Below, in pieces: positions 53,610-61,176 of a stretch of DNA of 64,000 bases. The position numbers were made by a program, and so were the translations under genes. The notes below the pieces were generated by a model that saw only the letters and a program-made list of their open reading frames with translations, did no database searches and was not told the DNA's origin. The DNA comes from Cupriavidus sp. YR651 (lineage in GTDB: Bacteria > Pseudomonadota > Gammaproteobacteria > Burkholderiales > Burkholderiaceae). Each line of letters begins with the position of its first letter. The stretch's first letter is position 1. The stretch spans positions 434,001 through 498,000 of the forward strand of contig NZ_FMYZ01000003.1 of NCBI RefSeq assembly GCF_900101625.1, given 5' to 3'.

Positions 53610-54575
53610 TCACTTCAACTGCATGCCAGGGTTGCTGGCCACGCCACGCCAGAGCGCGAGTTCCTTGTTCAGTTCCCGGCCGAAGGCGGCCGGCGTCAAC
53701 CGCACCGCGTCGGCGCCTTCCTGCACCAGTCGCGCCTTGACCGGTTCCGCGGCGGCGGCGTCGTTGACCGCGCGGTTCAGCGCGTCGACGATCTGCGCGG
53801 GGGTATTGGCGGGCGCCAGCACGCCCCACCACGTCGTGATGTCCAGGCCGGGCACGCCAGCTTCCGCCATCGTCGGCACATTGGGGAACAGCGCGGAGCG
53901 CCGGGCGCTCGTCACCGCCAGCACCGGCACCTTGCCGGCGTGCACATAGGACAGGATGGTCGGCACGGTGGCAAAGAACACATCGATGCGGCCGGCCAGC
54001 AGTTCCACGGTGGCCGGGCCGCTGCCCTTGAACGGCACGTGCGTCATGTTCAGGCCCACCTTCTGGCGGAACATCTCGCCGGCCAGGTGGTTGATGCTGC
54101 CATTGCCCGCCGAGCAAAAGTTCAGGCCCTCGGGCCGTGCCTTGGCCGCGGCGATCAACTGGCTCACATTCTTTACGCCGAGTTCTTTCGACGTCACCAC
54201 GAGCAGCGGACCGCGACCGATCATCGCCACGGGACTGAAGTCCTTGACCGGGTTATAAGGCAGCCTGGCCTCGATCGCCGCGTTGGTCGCAAAGGTGGAG
54301 GTGGCGAACAGCAGCGTGTAGCCGTCCGGCTTCGCCTTCGCCACCATGTCCGCGCCCAGCGCGCCACCGGCGCCGCCACGGTTGTCGATGACCACCGGCT
54401 GGTGCAGGCGGTCCGCCATGTTCTTGGCGATGTCCCGCGCGATGCTGTCGGTGCCGCCACCCGCGGCAAACGGCACGATCAGCGTGATCGGGCGGGCAGG
54501 GTAGTTGGGTTGCGCCGTGGCCAGCAGCGGCAATGCGGCCAACGCGGCCAGCGTGCCGCGAAGCAGGGTGAGCAT
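53610..54575 (-). CDS. Bug/TctC-family receptor protein
   Basis: A 321-residue periplasmic receptor: signal peptide to about residue 22 (ALPLLATAQ), then YPARPITLIVPFAAGGGTD, HQPVVIDNRGGAGGALGADM and LNMTHVPFKGSGPATVELLAGRIDVFFA. ATG 54575 with GGAGA upstream. First gene of the minus-strand operon; divergent from LysR paralog B. A second Bug gene follows 58 nt later. Confidence 0.93.
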   Translation of the reverse strand: MLTLLRGTLAALAALPLLATAQPNYPARPITLIVPFAAGGGTDSIARDIAKNMADRLHQPVVIDNRGGAGGALGADMVAKAKPDGYTLLFATSTFATNAAIEARLPYNPVKDFSPVAMIGRGPLLVVTSKELGVKNVSQLIAAAKARPEGLNFCSAGNGSINHLAGEMFRQKVGLNMTHVPFKGSGPATVELLAGRIDVFFATVPTILSYVHAGKVPVLAVTSARRSALFPNVPTMAEAGVPGLDITTWWGVLAPANTPAQIVDALNRAVNDAAAAEPVKARLVQEGADAVRLTPAAFGRELNKELALWRGVASNPGMQLK

Positions 54576-54645
54576 GGATGTCTCCGATTTCTTGTTGTCC
54601 TGCCGACAAGGCATTGATGCGTTGACGCCTCGCTGGCTTCCGGCT

Positions 54646-54714
54646 TGCGCAATGATCCGCCAGGACCAATTTGCTGTAAATTGCAAATATCCTATTAATT
54701 GATGCCGAAAGTGA
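54646..54714 (+). promoter_or_regulatory. control region shared by LysR paralog B and the divergent Bug gene
   Basis: TGCGCAATGATC (54646-54657) lies exactly 57 nt before the LysR ATG, matching the box before paralog A. Within it, ATTTGC-N8-GCAAAT (54669-54688) is a perfect inverted repeat, a plausible LysR site. The match to the paralog A region (25 of 31) spans this repeat. Confidence 0.65.
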
Positions 54715-55647
54715 ATGAATTTCGATCTCGCTGACCTCCGCGCGTTTGTCGCGGTTGCGGACCTGGGGAGCTTCCGGGCGGCCTCGGTGGCGCTCCATAT
54801 CTCCCAGCCCGCGCTGTCCCGCCGCGTGGACAAGCTGGAGCAGGCGCTGGGCTTCCGCCTGTTCGAGCGCACCACGCGCAAGGTGGAGTTGAATGCCATG
54901 GGGCGCAGCTTCATCCCCAAGGCACGTCACGTGATGAACGAACTGGAGAGCGCGCTACTCGGGATGATGGACTTGTCGGACCGGCTGTACGGGCAGGTGT
55001 CGGTCGCCTGCATCCCGTCAGCAGTGGGCAATTTCCTGGCGGACGTGGTTCGGGAGTTCCATCGCCAGTACCCGCGTATCCACGTGCGCCTGATCGACGA
55101 GACCGCGGCCGAGATCCTGCTGGCGGTAGCGCGCTCGGAGGCAGACTTCGGTGTCAGCTACCTCGGCACCCACGAACCGGACCTGGAGTTCGAGCCGCTG
55201 ATCGAGGAGACCTTCGTGCTGGCCTGCCGTCCGGACCATCCGCTGGCGCGGCGGCGCAAAGTCACGTGGACGGAGCTGGCGGAGCATGAGTGCGTGACGC
55301 TGGCGCCGGGCAGCGGTAACCGCATGCTGATCGACCAGGCGTTGTCGACCGTGACGGCCCGGCCCAGCTGGACGTGCGAGGTACGGCACGTGCCCGCGCT
55401 GGTCAGCCTGATCGAAAAGGGCATCGGCGTGGGCGCCGTGCCGCGCTTCGCGGTGCCGGAGCACGCGCAGGCAAGCCTGGTCAGCATTCCGCTGGTCGAA
55501 CCCGAGATTGCGCGGACCATTGGCGTGACCCGCCGCCGCGGCCGGCCACTGACCCCTGCGGCGCAGGCGTTTCATGACCTGCTGGTGGCGTCCTATGCCG
55601 GCGATGCGCGGCGGAAAGGCCGTGGCAAGGTGAACAACGGTCGATGA
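54715..55647 (+). CDS. LysR-family transcriptional regulator, paralog B
   Basis: A 310-residue LysR protein starting MNFDLADLRAFVAVADLGSFRAASVALHISQPALSRRVDKLEQALGFRLFERTTRKVELNAMG. Paralog of the regulator at 43.3-44.2 kb; effector domains are similar too, so they may sense related ligands. It is divergent from a Bug operon. Its last ~55 bp overlap the broken end of the ku fragment on the other strand, so the junction of the two lies here. Confidence 0.92.
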   Translation: MNFDLADLRAFVAVADLGSFRAASVALHISQPALSRRVDKLEQALGFRLFERTTRKVELNAMGRSFIPKARHVMNELESALLGMMDLSDRLYGQVSVACIPSAVGNFLADVVREFHRQYPRIHVRLIDETAAEILLAVARSEADFGVSYLGTHEPDLEFEPLIEETFVLACRPDHPLARRRKVTWTELAEHECVTLAPGSGNRMLIDQALSTVTARPSWTCEVRHVPALVSLIEKGIGVGAVPRFAVPEHAQASLVSIPLVEPEIARTIGVTRRRGRPLTPAAQAFHDLLVASYAGDARRKGRGKVNNGR

Positions 55648-55787
55648 CGCAATGTGCTCACCGGCGCCATGTCCCGATTGCCCGGCAGGTCCAGGTCGAG
55701 CACGTTGGCGCACGTCGAAGGCTTGAGCAGCACGGGGAGGTAGACCAGGCCGAAGCTGATGGCGCCCTTCCGGATAACGCGCGGCAC
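55593..55787 (-). pseudogene. 5' fragment of ku (DNA end-joining protein)
   Basis: The frame starts with GTG at 55787 and its first ~43 residues match the N-terminus of bacterial Ku: RVIRKGAISFGLVYLPVLL, then LDLDLPGNRDMAPV. Bacterial Ku is about 260-300 residues; here similarity stops near 55659 and the frame runs on into the reverse of the LysR gene (STLRHRP...) before ending at 55593. The rest of ku is missing. The proline-rich frame upstream ends 10 nt before the start. With the ligD remnant at 58.4 kb this marks a decayed NHEJ locus. Confidence 0.75.
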
Positions 55788-55797
55788 GGGGCTTTTC

Positions 55798-55935
55798 TCA
55801 CGCCCGTTGTGGCGGAGGCGGGGGCATGTCGCCCGGCGGGGGATCGCTGATCGGTTCCGGCGCGCCCGGCGGCGGCTCGGGCGGCGGGGACTCCGGCTTC
55901 GGCGGGATGATGTCGGGTTCGGGTGTGATGTGCAT
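55798..55935 (-). CDS. small proline-rich protein (45 aa) upstream of the ku fragment
   Basis: A 45-residue frame from ATG 55935 to TGA 55798, just 10 nt before the ku start. Over 45% Pro with regular Glu and Asp; PPPP and EPPP runs and no hydrophobic core or signal. There is no clear ribosome site. Proline-rich short proteins occur near ku in some related genomes as far as I recall, so it may belong to the former NHEJ operon. Low certainty. Confidence 0.4.
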   Translation of the reverse strand: MHITPEPDIIPPKPESPPPEPPPGAPEPISDPPPGDMPPPPPQRA

Positions 55936-55985
55936 GGGTAGGCGGGTCCGGAAGTGCGTATCCGTTTCGGGTTCAGGTGCCGGGT

Positions 55986-58022
55986 TCAGGCGTCGAGTTC
56001 ATCCAGCAGGCGCGTCAGCGCGTCCAGGTCGGCCGGCTTGACCAGATGCAGGTCGAAGCCGGCCGCCTGGGTGCGCCGCCGGTCGTCGGGCTGGCCGAAT
56101 CCGGTCAGGGCCACCAGCCGCGCGTGGCGTAGCTCGGGAATTTCGCGCAGCCGGCGCGCGGTTTCAAAGCCGTCCATGGCGGGCATGCCCAGATCCAGCA
56201 GGACCACATCCGGCCGAACGCTCGCCGCGCGCGCCACGGCACTCTGTCCGTCCGGCGCGGTGACGACCTTGTGGCCCAGCGTCTCCAGCGTCATGGTCAT
56301 GGCTTCCAGCGCATCGACGTTATCGTCGACCAGCATGATCGTGTGAGGCGTGCCGGCCTGCGGCCGCGCCTTGCTGGTGGGCGGATGCCAGTTCTGCCAG
56401 GGTTCCACCGGCAGTTCCACGATGAAGGTGCTGCCCAGGTTGCGGCCCGGGCTCTCGGCGCTGACGCGGCCGCCATGCAGCCCGACCAGTTTCTGGACGA
56501 GGGTCAGGCCAATGCCCGCGCCTTCGCGCGCGGAGGCGTTGTCGGGGTCCGTGACCGCATCGGCCGGAGGGGCCGGCGCGGCATCGCGGTCGTCATGTTC
56601 CGCCCCGGCATACTGACTGGCGCCCGGCTGCGTGGCCGGATCGCTGCCAATGTCGGGCGGCGCCAGCGGATCGAAAAGCTGCCGGCGCAATGCCGGTGAC
56701 AAGCCCGTGCCGTTGTCGCTGACCCGGACGATGACCTTGCCGTCGCTGGCCGTGGCCTCGACCGCCAGCGTTCCGCCTTCGGGGGTGTACTTGGCCGCGT
56801 TGTGCAGCAGGTTCGCAAAGATCTGGGTCAGCCGGATCATGTCGCCGCGAATCGGCAACGGTTGTTCGGGCAGCGACAGCCGCAGCGTGTGATGGCGTGC
56901 TTCCAGCAATGGCCGCACGGTTTCCACGGCCGTGTTGAGCGCGCCGCGCAATTCCACGAGGTCCCGTCGCAGCGTGATCTTTCCCTGGTTGAAGCGCGAT
57001 ACGTCCAGCAAATCATCCATCAGGCGCGTCATGTGATGAAGCTGCCGGCTGATGATGTCGCGCGCACGGAACATCTCCTCCCGCGTGGGGGAACACTGCT
57101 GCAGCAGGTCCACGGCGCTGCGCATCGGTGCCAGCGGGTTGCGCAGCTCGTGAGCGAGCATCGCCAGGAACTCGTCCTTGCGCTGTCCCTCGTTTTGCAG
57201 CGTGCGCTCCGCGCGGTTGTGGTGCGTCACGTCCTGGCAGATGCCGGCTACGCGCAGGCATCGCCCGTCCGCGCCGCGCACGGGGAAGGCGCGCATGTGG
57301 ACTTCGCGGATCTCGCCGTTGGGCCGCTCGATCTGGAATGCCGTATCGAGCTTGCCGTCGCGCAGCATGCTCTGCCATCCGGCGCTCATGCGCGCGCGCT
57401 CTTCCGGCAGCACCCAGTCCAGCCAGCGCAGCGGGTCTTGCAGTACCCCTTCCACGGCCCGGCCCCAGAGCGACGCGAACGACGGGCTGACGAACAGGAA
57501 GCGATGGGTGGCCGGGTCCAGGATCCAGACGACGTCGGCCAGCGCCTCAGCCAACTGGCGGAACAGGTCTTCATTCTCGTGCAAGGCCTGCGAGGTCCGG
57601 CGATTGGCGTCCTCCGCACCGCGCATGCGCAACAGCGCGTTGATGCTCGACACCAGTTCCTCGGGCTCCGCCGGTTCCATCATGAAGGCGTCGGCGCCGC
57701 CGTTGAGCGCCTGCACGCGGCGGTGCGAATCCGCCACCCCCGGGGAGGTCAGCAGGACCAATGTGCCGGCGGTCTGTGGGTCCGCCTTGATCAGGCGGCA
57801 GACTTCCAGTCCGTCGATGTCCGGCAGCCGCATGCCCAGCAGCACCAGATCCGGCGCATGCTGCCGGATCAGCGACAACGCGGTCTGGCCGTTCGACGCC
57901 TCCAGGACCGAGAAACTGGCGCGCTGCAGGATCCGGCCCTTGACGTAGCGCGGACCCTCGCGATCCTCCACATTGAGGATGAGCGGGCGCCGGGATGAAG
58001 GATTGGCGGACGAGGCGTTCAT
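55986..58022 (-). CDS. hybrid histidine kinase (REC-PAS-HisKA-HATPase-REC) with a degenerate N-terminal receiver
   Basis: A 678-residue cytoplasmic sensor. Residues 14-130 form a receiver, but the phospho-acceptor Asp is Gly 63 (VLLGMRLPD) and the conserved Lys is lost (MMEPAEP). Residues 155-265 are a PAS domain. HisKA has the phospho-site His 291 (AHELRNP). The ATPase has N box (NLLHNAAKYTP), G1 (DNGTG) and G2 (GAGIGL 501-506), separated by a ~45-residue low-complexity Asp/Pro/Ala insertion in the ATP lid. The C-terminal receiver is intact (Asp 610, Lys 662). There is no membrane segment. ATG 58022 overlaps the stop of a small upstream frame (ATGA). No separate output regulator is nearby. 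Confidence 0.9.
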   Translation of the reverse strand: MNASSANPSSRRPLILNVEDREGPRYVKGRILQRASFSVLEASNGQTALSLIRQHAPDLVLLGMRLPDIDGLEVCRLIKADPQTAGTLVLLTSPGVADSHRRVQALNGGADAFMMEPAEPEELVSSINALLRMRGAEDANRRTSQALHENEDLFRQLAEALADVVWILDPATHRFLFVSPSFASLWGRAVEGVLQDPLRWLDWVLPEERARMSAGWQSMLRDGKLDTAFQIERPNGEIREVHMRAFPVRGADGRCLRVAGICQDVTHHNRAERTLQNEGQRKDEFLAMLAHELRNPLAPMRSAVDLLQQCSPTREEMFRARDIISRQLHHMTRLMDDLLDVSRFNQGKITLRRDLVELRGALNTAVETVRPLLEARHHTLRLSLPEQPLPIRGDMIRLTQIFANLLHNAAKYTPEGGTLAVEATASDGKVIVRVSDNGTGLSPALRRQLFDPLAPPDIGSDPATQPGASQYAGAEHDDRDAAPAPPADAVTDPDNASAREGAGIGLTLVQKLVGLHGGRVSAESPGRNLGSTFIVELPVEPWQNWHPPTSKARPQAGTPHTIMLVDDNVDALEAMTMTLETLGHKVVTAPDGQSAVARAASVRPDVVLLDLGMPAMDGFETARRLREIPELRHARLVALTGFGQPDDRRRTQAAGFDLHLVKPADLDALTRLLDELDA

Positions 58023-58228
58023 GGCTGGCAGGCGGCATCGGCGGCCGCGATAGGGATGGCGTGGGACACGGCGCAACCGGCGGCGCAATCGGCGACGTAA
58101 TTGGCGACGTAATTGGCGGCGATGGGGTCGCGATGCGTCACCTGGCGCATCGACAGGCACCGGGTGCGTGGCGAAATCGCCGCGTGGCGAGCTCTTTCGA
58201 CGCGTTGCGTTGTAGAAATTACCTGCAT
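58019..58228 (-). CDS. possible leader peptide (69 aa) coupled to the histidine kinase
   Basis: A frame from ATG 58228 to TGA 58019 that overlaps the kinase start by ATGA. AGGAGA lies 8 nt before its ATG, the best ribosome site in the region, and a TATAAC-like -10 element is just upstream. The product is Arg-rich at the start, then has an ANYVANYVA repeat and Cys/Ala residues, and it has no recognised domain. It could serve mainly to carry ribosomes to the kinase start. Confidence 0.45.
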   Translation of the reverse strand: MQVISTTQRVERARHAAISPRTRCLSMRQVTHRDPIAANYVANYVADCAAGCAVSHAIPIAAADAACQP

Positions 58229-58414
58229 ATCGCCCGTCTCCTGTGTAGTTATGACACGGAAAACCCCGCTCGACGTGGGCGGGTCAGCGCCTCGGCCTGC
58301 CGCCTGGCTTCCGCGGCTTTTCGTGACCAGAGCAGTGGCAAGAAGCGTGCCGCACGCGGCAGTGGCGCTGACAGACGGACGCCGACATCGCGCCGGCCCG
58401 TCGGCGGCTTGCGG
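58229..58414 (-). promoter_or_regulatory. leader/promoter region between ligD remnant and kinase
   Basis: This stretch separates the ligD remnant stop from the small leader frame. It contains the TATAAC-like element and the AGGAGA site; I see no other gene. Together with the leader frame it makes up the ~390 nt between the kinase start and the ligD stop. Confidence 0.4.
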
Positions 58415-58720
58415 TCACCACGTCCCCGATAGCAGTTTGTTCGTGCGTGTCAGCGTCTGGTGGACCGAGTCGTGAGCGGCGCACGGATCGCGCCGCGCCA
58501 CTTCCGCGCGCCGTGCTTCCACATCGGCGACGGTCCAGTGGGCGGCCGATGTCAGGCCGGCCAGTTCGTCCCACGCCACCGGCATGGACACGCCCAGCCC
58601 GGCGCGGGCGCGTGCGGAGAGCGCCGCCGCCGTGGTAGCGCCGACACCATTGCGCAGGTAATCGATGAAAATCTTGCCAGCCCGGTTGCGCGGGGCGCTC
58701 CGGGCTTTTCGTTTTACCCT
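58415..58720 (-). pseudogene. 3' fragment of ligD (polymerase-domain C-terminus)
   Basis: An open stretch of 101 codons with no start, bounded upstream by a stop. It reads GKIFIDYLRNGVGAT, then SARARAGLGVSMPVAWDEL and SAAHWTVADVEAR, the highly conserved end of the LigD polymerase domain (GKIFIDYLRN and VAWDEL are hallmarks). The natural stop is kept. The ligase and nuclease domains and most of the polymerase domain are missing, replaced by the PPC-domain gene 10 nt away. A real remnant, not a functional gene. Confidence 0.8.
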
Positions 58721-58730
58721 TTACCTCGAC

Positions 58731-59336
58731 TTACTCATGAGAAAGCTGAAGCACGTTGGCACCGATCAACGGATCGATCGCGCGCTCAAGGTGCTGACCG
58801 TGCACGGCGATGGTCACTTCGAGCGATCCGGTGCCCACTTCCATCGCCAGGATATGCCCACCGTAGGTATCGAACTTGCCATCGCCCGCCACGCCATGAA
58901 TATGCACCGATGGCTTGCCTTCCTTCCACGCCAGGCTGCCGACCACGCTGGCCATTTCCACATCCCGATAGGTCTTGGGATTGAACTGCTGCTTCCCGGC
59001 ATCCCAGAAGCCGAACGTCACGTTGGCGAAGCCGATGGCGGACAGGCTCGCGCTCGGTATCTTCTCGCATTCGGCGAAGGCGGCGAGCCGGTCCAGGACG
59101 TTGTCTCCCATGCGTAGCACCAGCAGGTAGCCCGTGGGCGTCTTGATATAGCGTCTGACGTCCGGATAGTTCTTGTTCTCGGGCTGGACGCGCAGCATGC
59201 CGTTGCAGCTGCCCGGCGTCGATGACTGCGCCTGTGCTGGCTGAACGGTGGCCATGGCTGCGGTGGCGAGCGTGGCTGCCGCCAGCAGTTGCGCCAGTCG
59301 GCTCGTTTTCTGTGCAAGGGCAGGGGTGGTGGTCAT
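58731..59336 (-). CDS. secreted PPC/DUF296-domain protein
   Basis: A 201-residue protein with a signal peptide (about residues 1-37, QPAQAQS) and a PPC (DUF296) domain from residue ~60: GYLLVLRMGDNVLDRLAAFAECEKIPSASLSAIGFANVTFGFWD, then KPSVHIHGVAGDGKFDTYGGHILAMEVGT. DUF296 proteins are trimers, usually cytoplasmic, with a His-rich pocket (HIHGV). Export to the periplasm is unusual. It is the last gene of the TRAP operon (43 nt after DctM), so it may act on the transported solute. Confidence 0.85.
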   Translation of the reverse strand: MTTTPALAQKTSRLAQLLAAATLATAAMATVQPAQAQSSTPGSCNGMLRVQPENKNYPDVRRYIKTPTGYLLVLRMGDNVLDRLAAFAECEKIPSASLSAIGFANVTFGFWDAGKQQFNPKTYRDVEMASVVGSLAWKEGKPSVHIHGVAGDGKFDTYGGHILAMEVGTGSLEVTIAVHGQHLERAIDPLIGANVLQLSHE

Positions 59337-59379
59337 GTCGATCTCCTCGTTTCGGTGGTTTTTGAGAGTGATGGGGACT

Positions 59380-60657
59380 TCAATGCAGCCATGCGGCGGG
59401 TACCAGGATCAACTGCGGAAACAGCACGAACAGGAACATCAGCGCGGTCAGGCTCAGCAGGAATGGCCATACGCCGCCGATCACACTGTCGAGGCTGCAG
59501 TGCGAGGTGCCAGCCACGACGTTGAGCACGGTGCCGACTGGTGGTGTCAGTAGTCCGATGGCGTTGTTGAGAACGAACATCACGCCGAAATAGACGGGAT
59601 CGATGCCCGCCTTGGTGATCACAGGCATCAGGATCGGCGTCATGATGAGCACCGTCGGCATCAGGTCCAGCGCCGTGCCGACCACGATCACCAGCACCAT
59701 GATGATGAACATCAGCAGGATCTTGTTGCCGATGAACGGTTCCAGCAGCGCGGTCACCTGGGCGGGGATATCGGCGATCGTGATGAGCCACGCGGAAACC
59801 AGCGCGCACGCCACCAGGAACAGCACCGTGCTCGATGTCTTGGCGGCCGTGACAATCAGTTCCGGCACCTTGCGGAACTGGAGTTCGCCGTAGACCAGGC
59901 GCCCCACTGCCATCGCATACACCACGGCCACCACGGCGGCCTCGGTGGGCGTGAAGGCACCGATCTTCATGCCGCCGATGATGACAACCGGCAGGACCAG
60001 CGCCCAGATGCCTTCGCGCAGCGCGCGCAGCAGGCGTCCGGCCGAGAACGGTTGCACGGGGGCCAGGTCTTCCTTGCGGGCGCAGAAGTACCACGTGGCG
60101 GCCAGCGTCAGGGCCATCATTGCCCCGGGAGCGATGCCCGCCAGGAACAGCTTGGTGATGGAAATCTGCGCCACCACGCCAAACACCACGATGGCGATCG
60201 ACGGCGGAATCACGGGCGCGATGATGCCGCCTGCGGCGATCAGGCCGGCCGCGCGCGGCACGTTGTACCCGGCATTGCGCATCATCGGAATCAGCAGGGC
60301 GGCCACGGCGGCCGTATCGGCCACCGCCGACCCGGAGATGCTCGCCACCACGGTAGCCGCGATGATCGCGACGTAGCCAAGGCCGCCGCGCACATGGCCC
60401 ACCGCGGCATCGGCCACGCGAACGATGCGGCGGGACAGGCCGCCGGCATTCATCAGCTCTCCCGCCAGCATGAAGAACGGCACGGCCATCAGCGGATAGT
60501 TGTTGACGCCCTCGAGCATCGTCTGGGCCAGGATCTGCGTGTCGAAGTTGCCCAGGTGCAGCATCAAGGCGACGCCAGAGGCCAGCAATGCAAAAGCGAT
60601 CGGCATCCCCAGCGCCATGGCGCCCAGCAGCGAGCCGACAAAGACAAAGATGGTCAT
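59380..60657 (-). CDS. dctM: TRAP transporter large permease DctM
   Basis: A 425-residue membrane protein of the DctM family with about 12 membrane segments. Family patterns: FVGSLLGAMALGMPIAFALLASG, GGLSRRIVRVADAAVGHVRGGLGYVAIIAATVVASISGSAVADTA and GIIAPVIPPSIAIVVFG. It is the transport channel of a Na+-driven TRAP importer for a carboxylate. It starts 19 nt after the DctQ stop. Confidence 0.94.
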   Translation of the reverse strand: MTIFVFVGSLLGAMALGMPIAFALLASGVALMLHLGNFDTQILAQTMLEGVNNYPLMAVPFFMLAGELMNAGGLSRRIVRVADAAVGHVRGGLGYVAIIAATVVASISGSAVADTAAVAALLIPMMRNAGYNVPRAAGLIAAGGIIAPVIPPSIAIVVFGVVAQISITKLFLAGIAPGAMMALTLAATWYFCARKEDLAPVQPFSAGRLLRALREGIWALVLPVVIIGGMKIGAFTPTEAAVVAVVYAMAVGRLVYGELQFRKVPELIVTAAKTSSTVLFLVACALVSAWLITIADIPAQVTALLEPFIGNKILLMFIIMVLVIVVGTALDLMPTVLIMTPILMPVITKAGIDPVYFGVMFVLNNAIGLLTPPVGTVLNVVAGTSHCSLDSVIGGVWPFLLSLTALMFLFVLFPQLILVPAAWLH

Positions 60658-60675
60658 GATGCGTACTCCGTCCCG

Positions 60676-61176
60676 TTATTCACCGCTCGCGCCCGACTGC
60701 GGCACGAGCTCGCCCAGTGCCATGCGGCCGCTGACGAGCCGCCAGAGCGACCACGCCAGCATCGCCGCCATGCCCCCGCTGCAGACCAGCAGGCATGCAT
60801 AGACAAGGCCGAGCGGGACGCCGGTGACAGGTGCGCGGTCGTCCATGCCGATCTCCACGATCTGCCAGGCGCCATGGGTCAGCAGCACGCAGCAAGCCAG
60901 TGCCCCGGTATCGGCCATCAGACGGCACAGTCGCTGGCCGCCGGCGCCAAGGCGCGCCACGACGGTAGTCATCCCGAGGTGCGCGCGGTCAGCCATGACC
61001 AGCAGCGCGCCAACGAGCGTGAGCCACATGAACAGGAAGCGCGAGGCTTCCTCCGAGAAGGCAATGCCGGTGTTGAACACATAGCGCAGCACCACGTTGC
61101 CAAAGACGAGCCCAATCATGGCGACCATCATGGCGACCATGGCGCCATGGGCAATACGAAGCGTGAAGCGATTCAT
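60676..61176 (-). CDS. dctQ: TRAP transporter small permease DctQ
   Basis: A 166-residue protein with four membrane segments, the DctQ size. RFLFMWLTLVGALLVMADRAHLGMTTVV is the family block. ATG 61176 overlaps the stop of the amidohydrolase by 4 nt (ATGA), so the three are coupled. It pairs with DctM. Confidence 0.9.
   Translation of the reverse strand: MNRFTLRIAHGAMVAMMVAMIGLVFGNVVLRYVFNTGIAFSEEASRFLFMWLTLVGALLVMADRAHLGMTTVVARLGAGGQRLCRLMADTGALACCVLLTHGAWQIVEIGMDDRAPVTGVPLGLVYACLLVCSGGMAAMLAWSLWRLVSGRMALGELVPQSGASGE

Noticed and set aside
55800..56041. Gly-rich plus-strand frame at 55.8-56.0 kb
   Set aside because: It is the antisense of the proline-rich minus frame; neither has a strong ribosome site, and the minus one has position (10 nt before ku) in its favour.
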